DNA from: Periplaneta americana
Lineage: Eukaryota > Arthropoda > Insecta > Blattodea > Blattidae
Assembly (NCBI RefSeq): GCF_040183065.1
Contig: NC_091118.1
Span: 205,363,686 to 205,427,685, forward strand
Direction of reading: 5' to 3'
DNA length: 64,000 nt
Under the pieces are notes generated by a model. That model was not told where the DNA came from. It did not search any database and saw nothing but the letters and a program-made list of their open reading frames with translations. The translations under genes and the position numbers were made by a program. Below, one piece after another: positions 36,891 to 48,456 of the stretch; within the stretch, counting starts at the first letter, position 1; every line of letters starts with the position of its first letter.

Positions 36891-37037
36891 ACTCGTCCAT
36901 CATTCCAAGTTTTATTGACAAATCACTCACAATACTTTAAAAGTGTATGATTGTCATGAAAGTAAATAACATGTTCTAATTTCATTATTTTAGTTTTGGT
37001 GTTGGTGTATGCGTTTACAAGGTTTGCTTGGCTAGCA

Positions 37038-37291
37038 AATATCAATTTCATTTTTGTTTTGTTACCGATAAGCTGCTATAATTTAATGTGTAACACTTTT
37101 ATTAAGCTGCCAATGCTTACCTACTATAATAGTCATTTACATGAATAAGATTATCGAAAACGTTCATGTAAAAATCTTACTCATGGAAATGACTATTATA
37201 GTAGGTAAGCATTGGCGGCTTAATAGAAGTGTTACACATTAAATTATAGCAGCTTATCGGTAACAAAACAAAAATGAAATTGATATGTTCT
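37038..37291. mobile_element. Foldback MITE, near-perfect arms
   Basis: 37038-37148 (ATATCAATTTCATTTTTGTT...) and 37181-37291 are inverted copies of ~110 bp with only a few mismatches, around a ~32-bp loop. Noncoding and apparently young. Confidence 0.88.
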
Positions 37292-38380
37292 AATTTATCA
37301 AGGACTTGAGAATTATTTGGAGGAATTGACCAATGGGATTCGAAAGTGTTATGGCACCAATAACTACAAAAAAAAAAACCATGGTGTTCTGGCCGAGAAA
37401 AGTTGTTTGCGAGTTGATTCAATTATATAGACCTAAATTAAAAACACATCTGTACGCCATGGGTACACAATAAAATGAAAAATAATGTGTATGAGGAAAT
37501 TTTAGTGCAGATATCTCGAGTTAAATAATATTACATGTATTTTTATTGGCATGAAGAAGACTGTAACCAATAACCTGGGCAAATACTGATCATAAATATT
37601 TTAGAATGTAGACTTTCACGGCTGGCGTTGATAGGATCCCATAAATATTTTGTTTTAAAACATTATACAGTCGCAATATCTTTCATTTTAGAGTATCTTA
37701 CAGGTAAGTAATACAAATATTGTTTTGTACAGCCTAGTTATTCTCCAAAGGATATAAAATCAATATTATATTGTAGGCTTAATATTGGGTAGGTAGGCTT
37801 ACATAGGTTACAATGAACTTGCACATATTTTAGATTCTTGTCAAATCTTGAGCTATGTGAAACAGTCTTTGACAAGTTTTCTTGTAGAGTAGGCCTACGC
37901 ATTAAATTGGTAGAAAAATTTAATTGTGTACAAGCACCTTAAGCTCATTGAATTTATAATACGTATTAAACACAAATTAAGCACTACATATGCGAGAAAA
38001 AAAATGGGAGTAAGTTTGCTAAACAATACAACTCCAAGCGATCTCATGTAAGTTAACATCTGCATTTTTTTTGCTTAAATACTTTATTCTTAGTTTTGGA
38101 GTTAGAAACTGTGAAAGTTATTATTTGAAGTCATTCTGGAATTTATTTAGAGTCACATGCCAGGATCAGAATTGCCCAATAGATTTTGTGTTTCTCTTCG
38201 TAATTAAATTTTATTTATAAAATACTTTGTGCAAACTTCTCTGGATGTTTTTTGTCCTTAACATTACTTGACTTACAGCTGATAAGTCTTGTATTCGGTG
38301 AAATATTTTCTTACAGGTGCAGGTTACAAAGACTGAGTTACACTGAAGAAATTTAATTCGCTTGGGCATAAAGTTTTGCA
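37292..38380. other. Intergenic, no recognised feature
   Basis: AT-rich. The words TAGGCCTA and GTAGGCTTA recur but no element boundary is visible. Confidence 0.4.
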
Positions 38381-38470
38381 TTAACACGTTGACTGCTGCT
38401 TGAAGCGTATATACGTCTCACAACATGTATATGGACGTATATACGCGTCAAGTGGGAGTCAACGTATTAA
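38381..38470. mobile_element. 90-bp palindromic MITE with TTAA ends (piggyBac-like)
   Basis: TTAACACGTTGACTGCTGCT (38381) mirrors AGTGGGAGTCAACGTATTAA (ending 38470). The arms are ~38 bp, containing GCGTATATACGTC. TTAA at both boundaries fits piggyBac-type target duplication. Confidence 0.65.
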
Positions 38471-38984
38471 TATTCATCAAACCTAGAAATATTCTTTACA
38501 CATGCCATTGGTACCATAGCTCTCTCTCACGTAATAGCAATGAACCATCTTCCAGTAAGTTCTTTCATAATTAAAAACAGAAGTGTATGTTCCAGTATTA
38601 TGTTAATCGGGGTCGGAAATCTTTTGTAAGTAATGTGTCAAATTGGACTATTTTCATTAAACTCCTTCCAGAAAACCTTGATGGTTACTGAAATGATGAT
38701 AAACCCATGTTAAGCAACAGTTCACTCTAAAAATAAAATCTAGCCACATATAATAATTACCTACCTACTTGCGATACCTACTTGTGAGTACAGGTGTTTG
38801 CAAAACGAGGCTGCAGGCCAAGTGTAGCAATATTCATTAACAAAATAAAATCATTTTTAATATGTGTCTTAGACTATTTTTAGACAGTCATTTATTCACA
38901 CTAGTATAAAGACAATTCCCCTGACTTCCCCACTGCTGTATTCCTACTCATTATAATAATGAATTTTACCACATTAAAGTAACA

Positions 38985-39678
38985 TATTTCTTCTCAAAAA
39001 CTAAGAAAAGCATTGCGTGAAGATTCTTTTCATCAATGGAGCAAATTGAAAAGTAAAGGTTTGGGAGTTGTTTTCTATTCTCACTGGAAGAGAGGGAATT
39101 AGTGGATCTCAACCAAAAAGGGGCTTTCGAGCAGTCGGTGGACGCAAGCCATTAAGATGAACTGTAATACAATACCTGTACGTACTCTCCCTGGTAGAAC
39201 TCTTGACACAACCCATTGCAGAAGATGTGACAAGCAAGAAACGCTTCCTCACGTCTTGGGTTTCTGCAATCATGGAGAATTGCTCCGAATCAACAGACAT
39301 AGTACGGTTCGTTCTCTCATCGCATCTTCAATCCGTCAGAATGCTACCTATGAGGTTTATGAGGAGGTTGGTTGCGTCTCTTCTGATGGCTCTACTAGAC
39401 GTGCTGATATCATCATAATTGATCGGCAGAAGGATAAGGGTGTCATTCTTGATCCCACAATCCGTTTCGAGATGCACGAGCAACAGCCACAAGAGGTGTA
39501 TCGTGAAAAACAAGTCATATATGAGCCTTGTTGTCAGCATCTTGGAGCACAATACCACATCACACATTGGACAGTTTTTGGGCTCATGTTGAGTGCCCGT
39601 GGCACGATCCCACAAGAAACTTTAAATCAACTTAAACAATTTTTTTTAGAGAGGTTACTTGAAGGAAAAACTGAATGA
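38985..39678 (+). mobile_element. R2-like LINE C-terminal fragment (zinc knuckle + restriction-like endonuclease)
   Basis: From about 38995 the frame reads ALREDSFHQWSKLKSKG, and from 39157 it is open for 173 codons. CRRCDKQETLPHVLGFC is the CCHC knuckle, followed by RINRHSTVR. Then comes RADIIIIDRQKDKGVILDPT, the restriction-enzyme-like endonuclease core of R2-type LINEs. It ends LLEGKTE-stop at 39678. The RT domain is missing, so it is 5'-truncated. A stop upstream of 39157 breaks the frame. Confidence 0.75.
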
Positions 39679-41472
39679 GGTAGAAACAAATAGTAACAAT
39701 AAAAACATTCGAGATTTATATAAGGGATAAAGGAATTTAAGAACAGATATCAGCCAAGGGTAAACGTGATCAAGGATGAGAATGGGGACTTGCTTGCAGA
39801 CTCTCCATCAATCCTAAACAGATGGAAAAACTATTTTGCGCAACTACTAAATGTACATAGGCCAAATAGAAATGATCGGGACGAAATTTGCTGAGCCATT
39901 TATACCCGAACCCACACTTTCAGAAATCGAAATTGCAATAGAAAATCTGAAAAAGTACAAGTCTCCAGGTATCGATCAAATTCCAGCAGAATTAATACAA
40001 GAGGGTGGAAGTGCATTGTATAGCGAAATTTATAAACTTGTAGTTGCTATTTGGGAAAAGGAAATTGTACCAGAACAATGGAAGGAGTCCATAATTGTAC
40101 CTATTTTTAAAAAGGGGGACAAAACCAACTGTGGTAACTTTCGAGGAATATCACTTTTGTTGACGTCGTACAAAATTTTGTCCAATATTCTTTTGAGAAG
40201 ATTAACTCCGTATGTAGATGAAATTATTGGGGATCATCAGTGCGGTTCTTGGCGTAATAGATCGACAATTGATCAGATTTTTTGTATTCGACAGATAATG
40301 GAGAAAAAATGGGAGTATAAGGGTACAATACATCAGTTATTCATAGATTTCAAAAAGGCATATGACTGGGTTAAGAGGGAAGTATTATATGATATTCTTA
40401 TTGAATTTGGTATTCCCAAGAAACTAGTTCGATTAATTAAAATGTGTCTCGGTGAAACATACAGCAGAGTCCGTATAGGTCAGTTTCTATCTGATGCTTT
40501 TCCAATTCACTGCGGGCTAAAGCAGGGAGATGCACTATCACTTTTACTTTTTAACTTCGCTCTAGAATATGCCATTAGGAAAGTTCAGGATAACAGGCAA
40601 GGTTTGGAATTGAACGGGTTACATCAGCTTCTTGTCTATGCAGATAACGTGAATATGTTAGGGGAAAATACACAAACGATTAGGGAGAACACGGAAATTT
40701 TACTTGAAGCAAGTAAAGAGATAGGTTTGGAAGTAAAGCCCGAAAAGACGAAGTATATGATTATGTCTCGTGACCAGAATATTGTACGAAATGGAAATAT
40801 AAAAATTGAAGATTTATCCTTCGAAGAGGTGGAAAAATTCAAATACCTTGGAGCAATAGTAACAAATATAAATGACACTCGGGAGGAAATTAAACGCAGA
40901 ATAAATATGGGAAATGCGTGTTATTATTCGGTTGAGAAGCTCTTATCATCCAGTCTGCTGTCCAAAAATCTGAAAGTTAGAATTTATAAAACAGTTATAT
41001 TACCGGTTGTACTGTATGGTTGTGAAACTTGGACTCTCACTCTGAGATAGGAACACAGGTTAAGGGTGTTTGAGAATAAGGTGCTTAGGAAAATATTTGG
41101 GGCTAAGCGGGATGAAGCTACAGGAGAATGGAGAAAGTTACACAACACAGAACTGCACGCATTGTATTCTTCGCCTAACATAATTAGGAACTTAAAATCC
41201 AGACGTTTGAGATGGGCAGGTCATGTAGCACATATGGGCGAATCCAGAAATGCATATAGAGTGTTAGTTGGGAGACCGGAGGGAAAAAGACCTTTAGGGA
41301 GGCCGAGACGTAGATGGGAGGATAATATTAAAATGGATTTGAGGGAGGTGGGATATGATGATAGAGACTGGATTAATCTTGCACAGGATAGGGAGCGCTG
41401 GCGGGCTTATGTGAGGGCGGCAATGAACCTTCGGGTTCCTTAAAAGCCATTTGTAAGTAAGTAAGTAAGTAT
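39657..41472 (+). mobile_element. RTE-type LINE, RT ORF nearly complete
   Basis: Starts in frame at YLKEKLNEVETN (about 39657), immediately overlapping the end of the R2-like fragment. NIRDLYKGIKEFKNRYQPRV leads into a frameshift near 39885, then RT from 39889. Visible are [39 protein letters not shown] and [11 protein letters not shown], where the second catalytic Asp of YADD is Asn, predicting a dead RT. The tail domain YGCETWTL is followed by one stop (41048), then RWAGHVAHMGESRNAY...GRPRRRWEDNI...MNLRVP-stop at 41442. The 3' end is (GTAA)n at 41453-41470. The endonuclease domain is absent. Confidence 0.88.
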
Positions 41473-41488
41473 ATACTAGTATCCGGAG

Positions 41489-41535
41489 CTAGCCTGGTCC
41501 CTTTGGTGACGGATAAGAGGGATTCTACTGTAGTT
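41489..41535 (-). mobile_element. Tigger-type TIR remnant
   Basis: Read on the minus strand: CAGTAGAATCCCTCTTATCC then GTCACCAAAGGGACC, a Tigger/pogo terminus similar to that at 340-373. No transposase nearby. Confidence 0.55.
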
Positions 41536-42466
41536 GGAATATAATGCAAACTTAACATTCTCAAATACATTCGGACTAATATGGGGGGAGGTTATAATCA
41601 TATAATTAAACCTGAGAAGAGAGCTGATCATGCTCAGCCCAGTTAATTTGACAGAGGCAGAGGACTGGAGTAAATAAATCTAATTGCTTCAGAGTTAACT
41701 TGAAATAAAATTAGAAGTACAAGTCTAAGAATAGGAAGGACTTGGAATGGAGGATATTCTAAAAAGTTCGATACAACTTTTCATAAAATAGCAGCTTTAT
41801 TATTTACTGCATAAAATTTATTATCAGAAAGTATGTGCAACTTCACATTGCTCTCTCTATTTGTTAACATTGCACAACAGCTCTATATCAACTTATCATC
41901 TACAAGAACTACCTTCAAGTTCTACACTACATGTAACAATGGAGTTATAACACTTACATCTAATGAGCAAGCTCACTTTGGAAATGATCAGATGAGGGGT
42001 GAGATTTGATAACTAATAATATCTAAAGACATCCATTTCATTATATATTTTAATGCAAGAAGAATTTTGTTTGTCTCATCATTAAGGACCATATTTTTTG
42101 GTAATAGCAATATGCACGAGATTATTTTCTTAGTTACATTTACCCTTCTAGATACCTAAAATACCATATTTAAGCAAACCAACTCGTGAAATTAGGCACA
42201 TAATGTGAAACACATCAATAACTACGAAAAACATCCTCTCTATCGTAAAAACTACGAAATATGCACCAAAATGCTATTCAATATTGCTAAAAAAACATGT
42301 TTGTGACTTTTGTTTCAGTTAATTTGTCAATCACTTGGTAATGCCAATATTTCTGTATTTTCTCCATAGAATTGTGTACACTCACTCTTACTATCTCTAT
42401 GGCTATCAAAAAAAGATAGATTTCTGTACTGCAGAAGAATGTTGTATGTAACATACATGCTTACCA
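41536..42466. other. Intergenic, no recognised feature
   Basis: AT-rich sequence. It could hold a minus-strand 3' UTR but nothing confirms this. Confidence 0.35.
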
Positions 42467-42469
42467 TGT

Positions 42470-43092
42470 ATCTATTATTTTAATGTACCGAAGTACATAT
42501 GATATTTCCATGCAGATATTCTGCGATGAAAGAGTAATGGAACGGAGAAAAATTCCCTCCGGCGCCGGGATTTGAACCCGGGTTTTCAGCTCTATGTGCT
42601 GACGCTTTATCCACTAAGCCACACCGGATTCCACCCCGGCGTCGGACAGAATCGTCTCAGTTTTAAGTTCCAACTCTTGGGTTCCCTCTAGTGGCCGCCC
42701 TCTGCACTACGTCATAGATATCTATGAACCTAGGACCGAAGTCCACACATGTGCTGAGGTGCACTCGTAATGAGTGACTAGTTGGCCGGGATCCGATGGA
42801 ATAAACGCCGTCTTAAATGACAAAGTGATTTACGCATATCATATATATTATTTTAATGTACCGAAGTACATATGATATTTCCATGCAGATATTCTGTGTC
42901 ATCATACGGTGAAAGAGTAATGGAACGGAGAAAAATTCCCTCCGGCGCCGGGATTTCAACCCGGGTTTTCAGCTCTATGTGCTGACGCTTTATCCACTAA
43001 GCCACACCGGATTCCACCCCGGCATCGGACAGAATCATCTCAGTTTTAAGTTCCAACTCTTGGGTTCCCTCTAGTGGTCGCCCTCTGCATGT
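42470..43092 (-). repeat. SINE family A, tandem dimer
   Basis: Unit 1 (42470-42842) and unit 2 (42843-43092, truncated) are ~98% alike, with a 373-bp period. Each has tail sequence TAATGTACCGAAGTACATAT, then on the minus strand the tRNA-like head GGTGTGGCTTAGTGGATAAA...GGGTTCAAATCCCGGCGCC. The body continues to AGAGGGAACCCAAGAG. Confidence 0.85.
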
Positions 43093-44021
43093 ATCGGTTA
43101 TGCTGATATTTATTGGTACCGGTAACGGAAAGTTTGATATGAAACATAACATAATATATTTAATCGACAACTCATTTCACAGAATGCCCACCAAACTGAC
43201 TTATTTGACGAAATGCCCACTGTATTAACAACTTATTTCAGAAAATACCAAAATAGTGGCAGATGTAATACCGAAATCAGCAATTTTATTTCACAAAAAA
43301 AATATGGTCCCTAGTCGTCAACAATTTCTCATGCTGCAAATCTGACCTACAATCTGGAGAGTCTATGTGGAAAACAAAGTTGATGTTGAGGCGGTTTTCT
43401 TGAAACATTAATTTCTCCCAAGTTACAATAATATCCTAAGTGGATCAGAAAGCAATTTTACTATATTTTCAAAAGAACAAATGGGGTCCTAGACGAATAT
43501 ATCACTGAGCAAGCAACATGGGAATTGGTGTTCATGTCTGAATCACCTATGGTACAGCAAAACAATGACAATGAACATGATCATTATAAAATCACCAAAA
43601 CCTAAATTAAGAGGAATGTTCACTAGCACAGCTACTTCAGTCTGTCACATTGATGCTAAAAGTTACAAGAGATTACATTCAGTCTTTTAATAAAAATACA
43701 AATTTCATAAACATATCCTTTAGAAATATGATTAGACAAAAAAAAAAAAGCGACATAGGTTTTTTATTGTAGTGTGCGATTTGTAAGGGAAGATGAGTGG
43801 AAGTTCTTTAATTTCCTAATCATTCTGTACTTGAAGGATCTAACTGAAAAGTCACATTCTCCAATTTTTAAAATTTTAAGCAATCAACAAAAAAACTCGT
43901 ACAAATGGAAATAGAAGTCAAATTTATCTTATTCTATAATTTACATTTACAATGTATGTTAAAGAATTGTTTAATGACAATATGGAAAAAAAGACTGTCA
44001 TTAAATCGTTTTTTTTAATTG
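43093..44021. other. Intergenic, no recognised feature
   Basis: No gene or repeat identified. Confidence 0.35.
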
Positions 44022-44170
44022 ATTTATTTTACGATGCTTATTAGCTACATTGGTTATCCAGTATACGAGTGAATATTTCGCCAGCACCGAAAGTTGCTCT
44101 TACTGGGCTGAGTGCGGAAAAAACCTCAACCAGGATTTGAACCTGGGCCTGCTCATTTCATGCTAATTTT
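44022..44170 (-). repeat. SINE, family B-like, minus copy
   Basis: Minus strand: head AGGCCCAGGTTCAAATCCTG, then GGTTGAGGTTTTTTCCGC, and a 3' end resembling ...CATCGTAAAATAAATC. Diverged. Confidence 0.6.
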
Positions 44171-44601
44171 TGCTCCACAGCAATAAACTATTACATTGTT
44201 AAAAAAGAACTGTAAATATTGGAGCATGAGACTTTTGCACTTTATAAATTTGGAGAATGTTACTTTCGACATCAAGAACAATAATCCCATGACCTATTGG
44301 CTGAGAGGAGAATATGACATTTGCAACCAGGTATATGGTGGAGAATGTTTTGCAACTAACTCTATACAACTTTTGTTACATTATAAATATAGGAGAATGT
44401 TATTTTTGCTTATAATTATACTTGATTCACATGGAAATCGGAATAAGTATAGAGCTAAAATGCATCAAAAACTCATTTTACCGAGAAGAGGAGAATGGGA
44501 GTTTTTGCAGTTAGACCCTCTCACTTAAATCAGTCGAAGGTAATTTTCCTCCCATTGCAATTTTTCAGAAGAAAAAAATTTGAATGTATATATTTTGACA
44601 T

Positions 44602-44603
44602 CA

Positions 44604-44679
<76 letters not shown>

Positions 44680-44699
44680 CATCATCATCATCATCATTA
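44602..44699. repeat. ATT/ATC microsatellite
   Basis: About 25 ATT units followed by 7 ATC units. Confidence 0.95.
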
Positions 44700-44722
44700 T
44701 CACCACTATTATCATCGATAAT

Positions 44723-45482
44723 AATCTTTCCTTTTGTAATCTACAATTTCTTAATCTTTACACAATATTATTGTCATCTGCTTCTACATTATAGAGAGAA
44801 CAGCAACACAATATTATATTAATGGTAGAAGATCTGTACTATGAGTGGGATTTTTTAAATTAAACAGGTATATTTATTATTATTGTATTAATAATAATTA
44901 ATAATGTAATGTATGAAGCAATTGGTCTTGTTTTCCAGAATATTTAATATAATATTTAAGAATTTGAAATACACTTTTGCAAAAAAAAAAGAGAGGGAGG
45001 GAGAGGGAGAGACACTCACTCACTCACTTACTCTCCTCTGAAAAAAAAAATCGCACACTGCTTACTATTGCATGATAGAACAAAGACAAAATGTGATGAA
45101 GTTTGTTTGAATATAGAAATTAACACATGGAACTTGATTTATAAACAAAAGTGTAAAAACATTATTAATAATGAAAAAGCAAGCTGATACTTCCGGGAGA
45201 TTTTGAACATTGCAGGTGAATATTCTAAGAATGTCAATTAGAACCATGTTGGAGAATAGATCGAATATGGACAAATACAAAAAACACATAGCTAAATCGT
45301 CTTTATGCTATAACAGAAGATTTTCAACAAAATACACCGCATTCTAGAACTGTACAAACTGGCAGATATCCATGTAGTATGGGCGAGGCAGAATGCAGGC
45401 TAGATGAGACAGTCAATAAATAAAATGCTGCCAGTCAGAGTTGGTCTCTAGCATTTGCTGAACATGTGGTGGTAAACGTGCA
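44723..45482. other. Intergenic, no recognised feature
   Basis: AT-rich; a GAGAGGGAGGGAGAGGGAGA purine tract and a CACTCACTCACTCACTTACT run lie at 44990-45035. Confidence 0.4.
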
Positions 45483-45489
45483 GGTATAC

Positions 45490-46240
45490 CAGCGAATAGG
45501 GATTATAAAGAATGGACACTTCGCGTCGGTACCTTTGATATAGCCAGACTGATTTCAATGACCTTCAAGCCAGCTAGAGCGTGAGATTCTGCTTTCTCCC
45601 TAGAGTTGGTGCTGACATCACACCAGCTAGCAGTTGACACAGCGGAAATATAACACATAATTAATACATACAGTATAGGTACATTATGTACTCAAATAAA
45701 ATAAATTGGATCCATAAAATAATAAATCCGTCATTAACTGTAATGTCTAGACTCTGGAGTTCCTTTATAATGAGAGTTGAGACGTTGGCCCCAACAACAA
45801 TTAAAATATGTAATGATTTGATAGCACTGAAAATGAAAAAACAAAACTCTTATGAGAAGTAAAACCATATACCTATATATTATTTATTATATACAAATAT
45901 TAAACGAATTTGATACATAATTCTGTAATATATTATATTATTTTATAATATAATTTATTATATCTGAAATATAAAAATTATTATTACTACTAGTTTGTCA
46001 TTGAGAAATAAGGAAAAGCTGTTAACTTGAATTTATTTGAAGCAAAGCGTTACTGGATTATGCAATAAGGTAGGCGATGTTTGGATCCTGTGTCTCAACT
46101 ATATACTCAATTATTATCTTAGCGTATGCTCGATTACACTAACCTCTAGCGCTTGAAAGTGGAACTAAACGCTGGCGCACAGAGAAACAAAACACAGGAA
46201 AATTCGCTCAGTGTCCATTCTTTATAATCCCTATTCGCTG
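45490..46240. mobile_element. 751-bp TIR element with 7-bp TSD
   Basis: CAGCGAATAGGGATTATAAA (45490, ~32-bp TIR) is inverted at 46210-46240. An exact GGTATAC duplication flanks it (45483-45489 and 46241-46247). No transposase is readable. The superfamily is uncertain; hAT and P make 8-bp duplications. Confidence 0.75.
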
Positions 46241-46247
46241 GGTATAC

Positions 46248-46744
46248 TATCCAATGTTTACTGTTGTTTTGTTTTCGTTTCCATAGCAACTTTCTACTCT
46301 GTTCTACAATTTAATGTTTTCTTTCCAATATTATAATGTCCTTGCTTTTTTGCCTTTCAATGTAAGCTTCTTTGTAAAAAGTTTACTCATGTTATTTACG
46401 TAGTTCTGTATCTATTCATAATTTCTTATTTACGTACAGTAATCTTTAAGGAATATATGCAGGACGAAAATTAGCAGACAACCTTCATTTTTTTTACATA
46501 TAAATATATAATCATTAGAGCCCGGAATTTTAGGTACTAAAAGTTAATTTTTTTTTCCTTGCTGTTATTTATACTTGCTTTAACATCTTTGGTCATATCG
46601 CGAGTTAATCTTTGGTTGAAATCTGAAGGCCTGTGTACTATTGTTGAGACTGGTTCTATTGTTGTGAAATAGATGGCGACTGTATATGTATGACTGATTT
46701 GTTATGAATATGATTTCGGTGATGAATGAGGCCAATGATTTTCA
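46248..46744. other. Intergenic, no recognised feature
   Basis: Nothing supported. Confidence 0.4.
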
Positions 46745-46749
46745 GGGAT

Positions 46750-46905
46750 ATTGTGGCCCGAATTTCCTGGCATTTACCTTACGGTTGAGGAAAAACCCTG
46801 AAAAACCTCAACCAGGAAATTCAACCCGACCGGGAATCGAACCTGGGCCCTCTGCGTAAGAGACCAGCATGCTGACCCCTACACCAAGTTAATATTGTTC
46901 CTCTG
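46750..46905 (-). repeat. tRNA-derived SINE, family G
   Basis: Minus strand: AGGGGTCAGCATGCTGGTCT...GGGCCCAGGTTCGATTCCCG gives box A/B-like motifs. Then GGTCGGGTTGAATTTCCTGG and GGTTTTTCAGGGTTTTTCC. Confidence 0.7.
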
Positions 46906-47254
46906 TATAGTTTATAAAATAGAAGCCATGCCCCCACTTCTTTGACACGTCATTCTTGTCATTCATTATTTTCCTTTCAGTACCATTAAAGGTCTCTAAT
47001 CCTCTTAACTACCACTTACAAATTAGCGCACGGTTTACAAGATTCATTACCCAGTCCTTGTGACTCTGTTGTCTATTATTACATATCGGACTCCTGTGAA
47101 CTAGGCTTAAAACCCTCCTCACGGGCACCACATCTATTCATCTACACTCAGTGTTATTCTTAACTTTTAGCACCTAAAATTCCGAGCTCTCATTAATCAC
47201 TATATCAATATTAATATAGAATATCTACATATTGTTATTATTACCGGTATAAGC

Positions 47255-47549
47255 GGACAGTGGGGTCGTGGTTAGTACCCCTACTTGTATTTGGAAGGTT
47301 TGCAGTTCGATTTCTAGAGCCAGCTGTCCTGACTTGGGTTTTTCGTGTTTTCCAAAGTCTTCACGAACAGAATCAGCACCAATTACAAAATGATCCGAAC
47401 CCTTCCTACTCAATCATAACCTCTAATCACCATGCTTCGATATATCATCCATCATCTTCTACGACAGGCTAACCATCTATAGCGTACTAAATAGCTGAAG
47501 ACATTGCCCTTGTTCAGTAGACAAGATGGGGGGCAAACCTTGGAAACTA

Positions 47550-47621
<72 letters not shown>
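47255..47621 (+). repeat. tRNA-derived SINE, family H, with AAT tail
   Basis: Head CAGTGGGGTCGTGGTTAGTA...GTTTGCAGTTCGATTTC (box B GTTCGATTT). The body reads GGGTTTTTCGTGTTTTCC and ends GGAAACTACTGAATAATAAT with an (AAT)n run to 47621. Confidence 0.7.
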
Positions 47622-47951
47622 TAGGGCTAGGCTTTTGATGAAATTGCATCTTTTTTCTAGTAAGCCAGAAACATAGCTGCTTTAGTATTTATATGTTATG
47701 TGATAAACTGAGTGTTTTAAGACATATTTGTTAGGGTATTTTTTTGCATTTTTTGCCTGTTTCAACTCATAAGAGCATCTTTTGTTTTATTCAGTCATTT
47801 TTTAGGCATTTTCATTTAATTTTGGTCATAAATCCCCTTTATTAATTATTCAGTGATTAAAGTTCACGTTAACACTTTGTTTGTTAAAAACATAAAATTA
47901 CTTAGTCACATGTTAAAAAGTGTTGAAATTTTAAAAAAGGTGTATAACTTT

Positions 47952-47996
47952 GACAGATGGCCCATTTCGACGTGATGTCACGTCTTCCTCAGTGTC
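47952..47996 (-). ncRNA. Hammerhead-ribozyme-like motif, left arm
   Basis: Minus strand: stem I GACA, CTGAGGA, stem II GACGTG/CACGTC, GAAAT, loop GGGCC, ATC, stem I TGTC. Stem III is AU/AU, whereas the mirror copy has AC/GU. This is a compensatory change that keeps pairing. Confidence 0.6.
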
Positions 47997-48005
47997 TCCT
48001 GAACT

Positions 48006-48200
48006 CAGTGGCGTATACTGGTTAAAGGGTTTGGGCTACCGCTGACCCTATTATTACACAAAATATATCTAACAATTACTTTAATTTTAATTACTATGGT
48101 AAAACTAATAATACAAAATTATTACATTATGTTATATTATAAACTTTTTCTTTTGTAATTTCCTTGGGCTACCGCCAGTAGCCCGCAAAATACGCCCCTG
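48006..48200. mobile_element. hAT-type MITE with 8-bp TSD
   Basis: CAGTGGCGTATACTGG (48006) and inverted ...AAATACGCCCCTG (48200) with an exact flanking 8-bp CCTGAACT (47998-48005 and 48201-48208). 195 bp, noncoding, inserted beside the left arm of the inverted repeat. Confidence 0.9.
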
Positions 48201-48411
48201 CCTGAACTACTGGTGATCTTGAATTCTGCGATGTGCATTTGTCGATTGCAGGAGTGGGGGTATGTTGCTCTTATGGTGGGGGCTGGTTGTTTGTGTGTTA
48301 TGACGTATCATGACGTCGAATAATCTGTGGGTATTGAACTGTAATTGTGTGTTAAGTATATGTTGTGGGTATATAAGCATACAATAAGATACCCACAACT
48401 TATACTGAGGA

Positions 48412-48456
48412 GACACTGAGGAAGACGTGACATCACGTCGAAACGGGCCGTCTGTC
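48412..48456 (+). ncRNA. Hammerhead-ribozyme-like motif, right arm
   Basis: Stem I GACA (48412-48415) with TGTC (48453-48456); CTGAGGA (48416-48422); stem II GACGTG/CACGTC (48424-48429 with 48434-48439); GAAAC, loop GGGCC, cleavage-type GTC (48450-48452). All hammerhead core elements are present in order. Confidence 0.62.

Noticed and set aside
44495-44794. Open frames rich in Ile or Leu
   Set aside because: These are translations of the ATT microsatellite.
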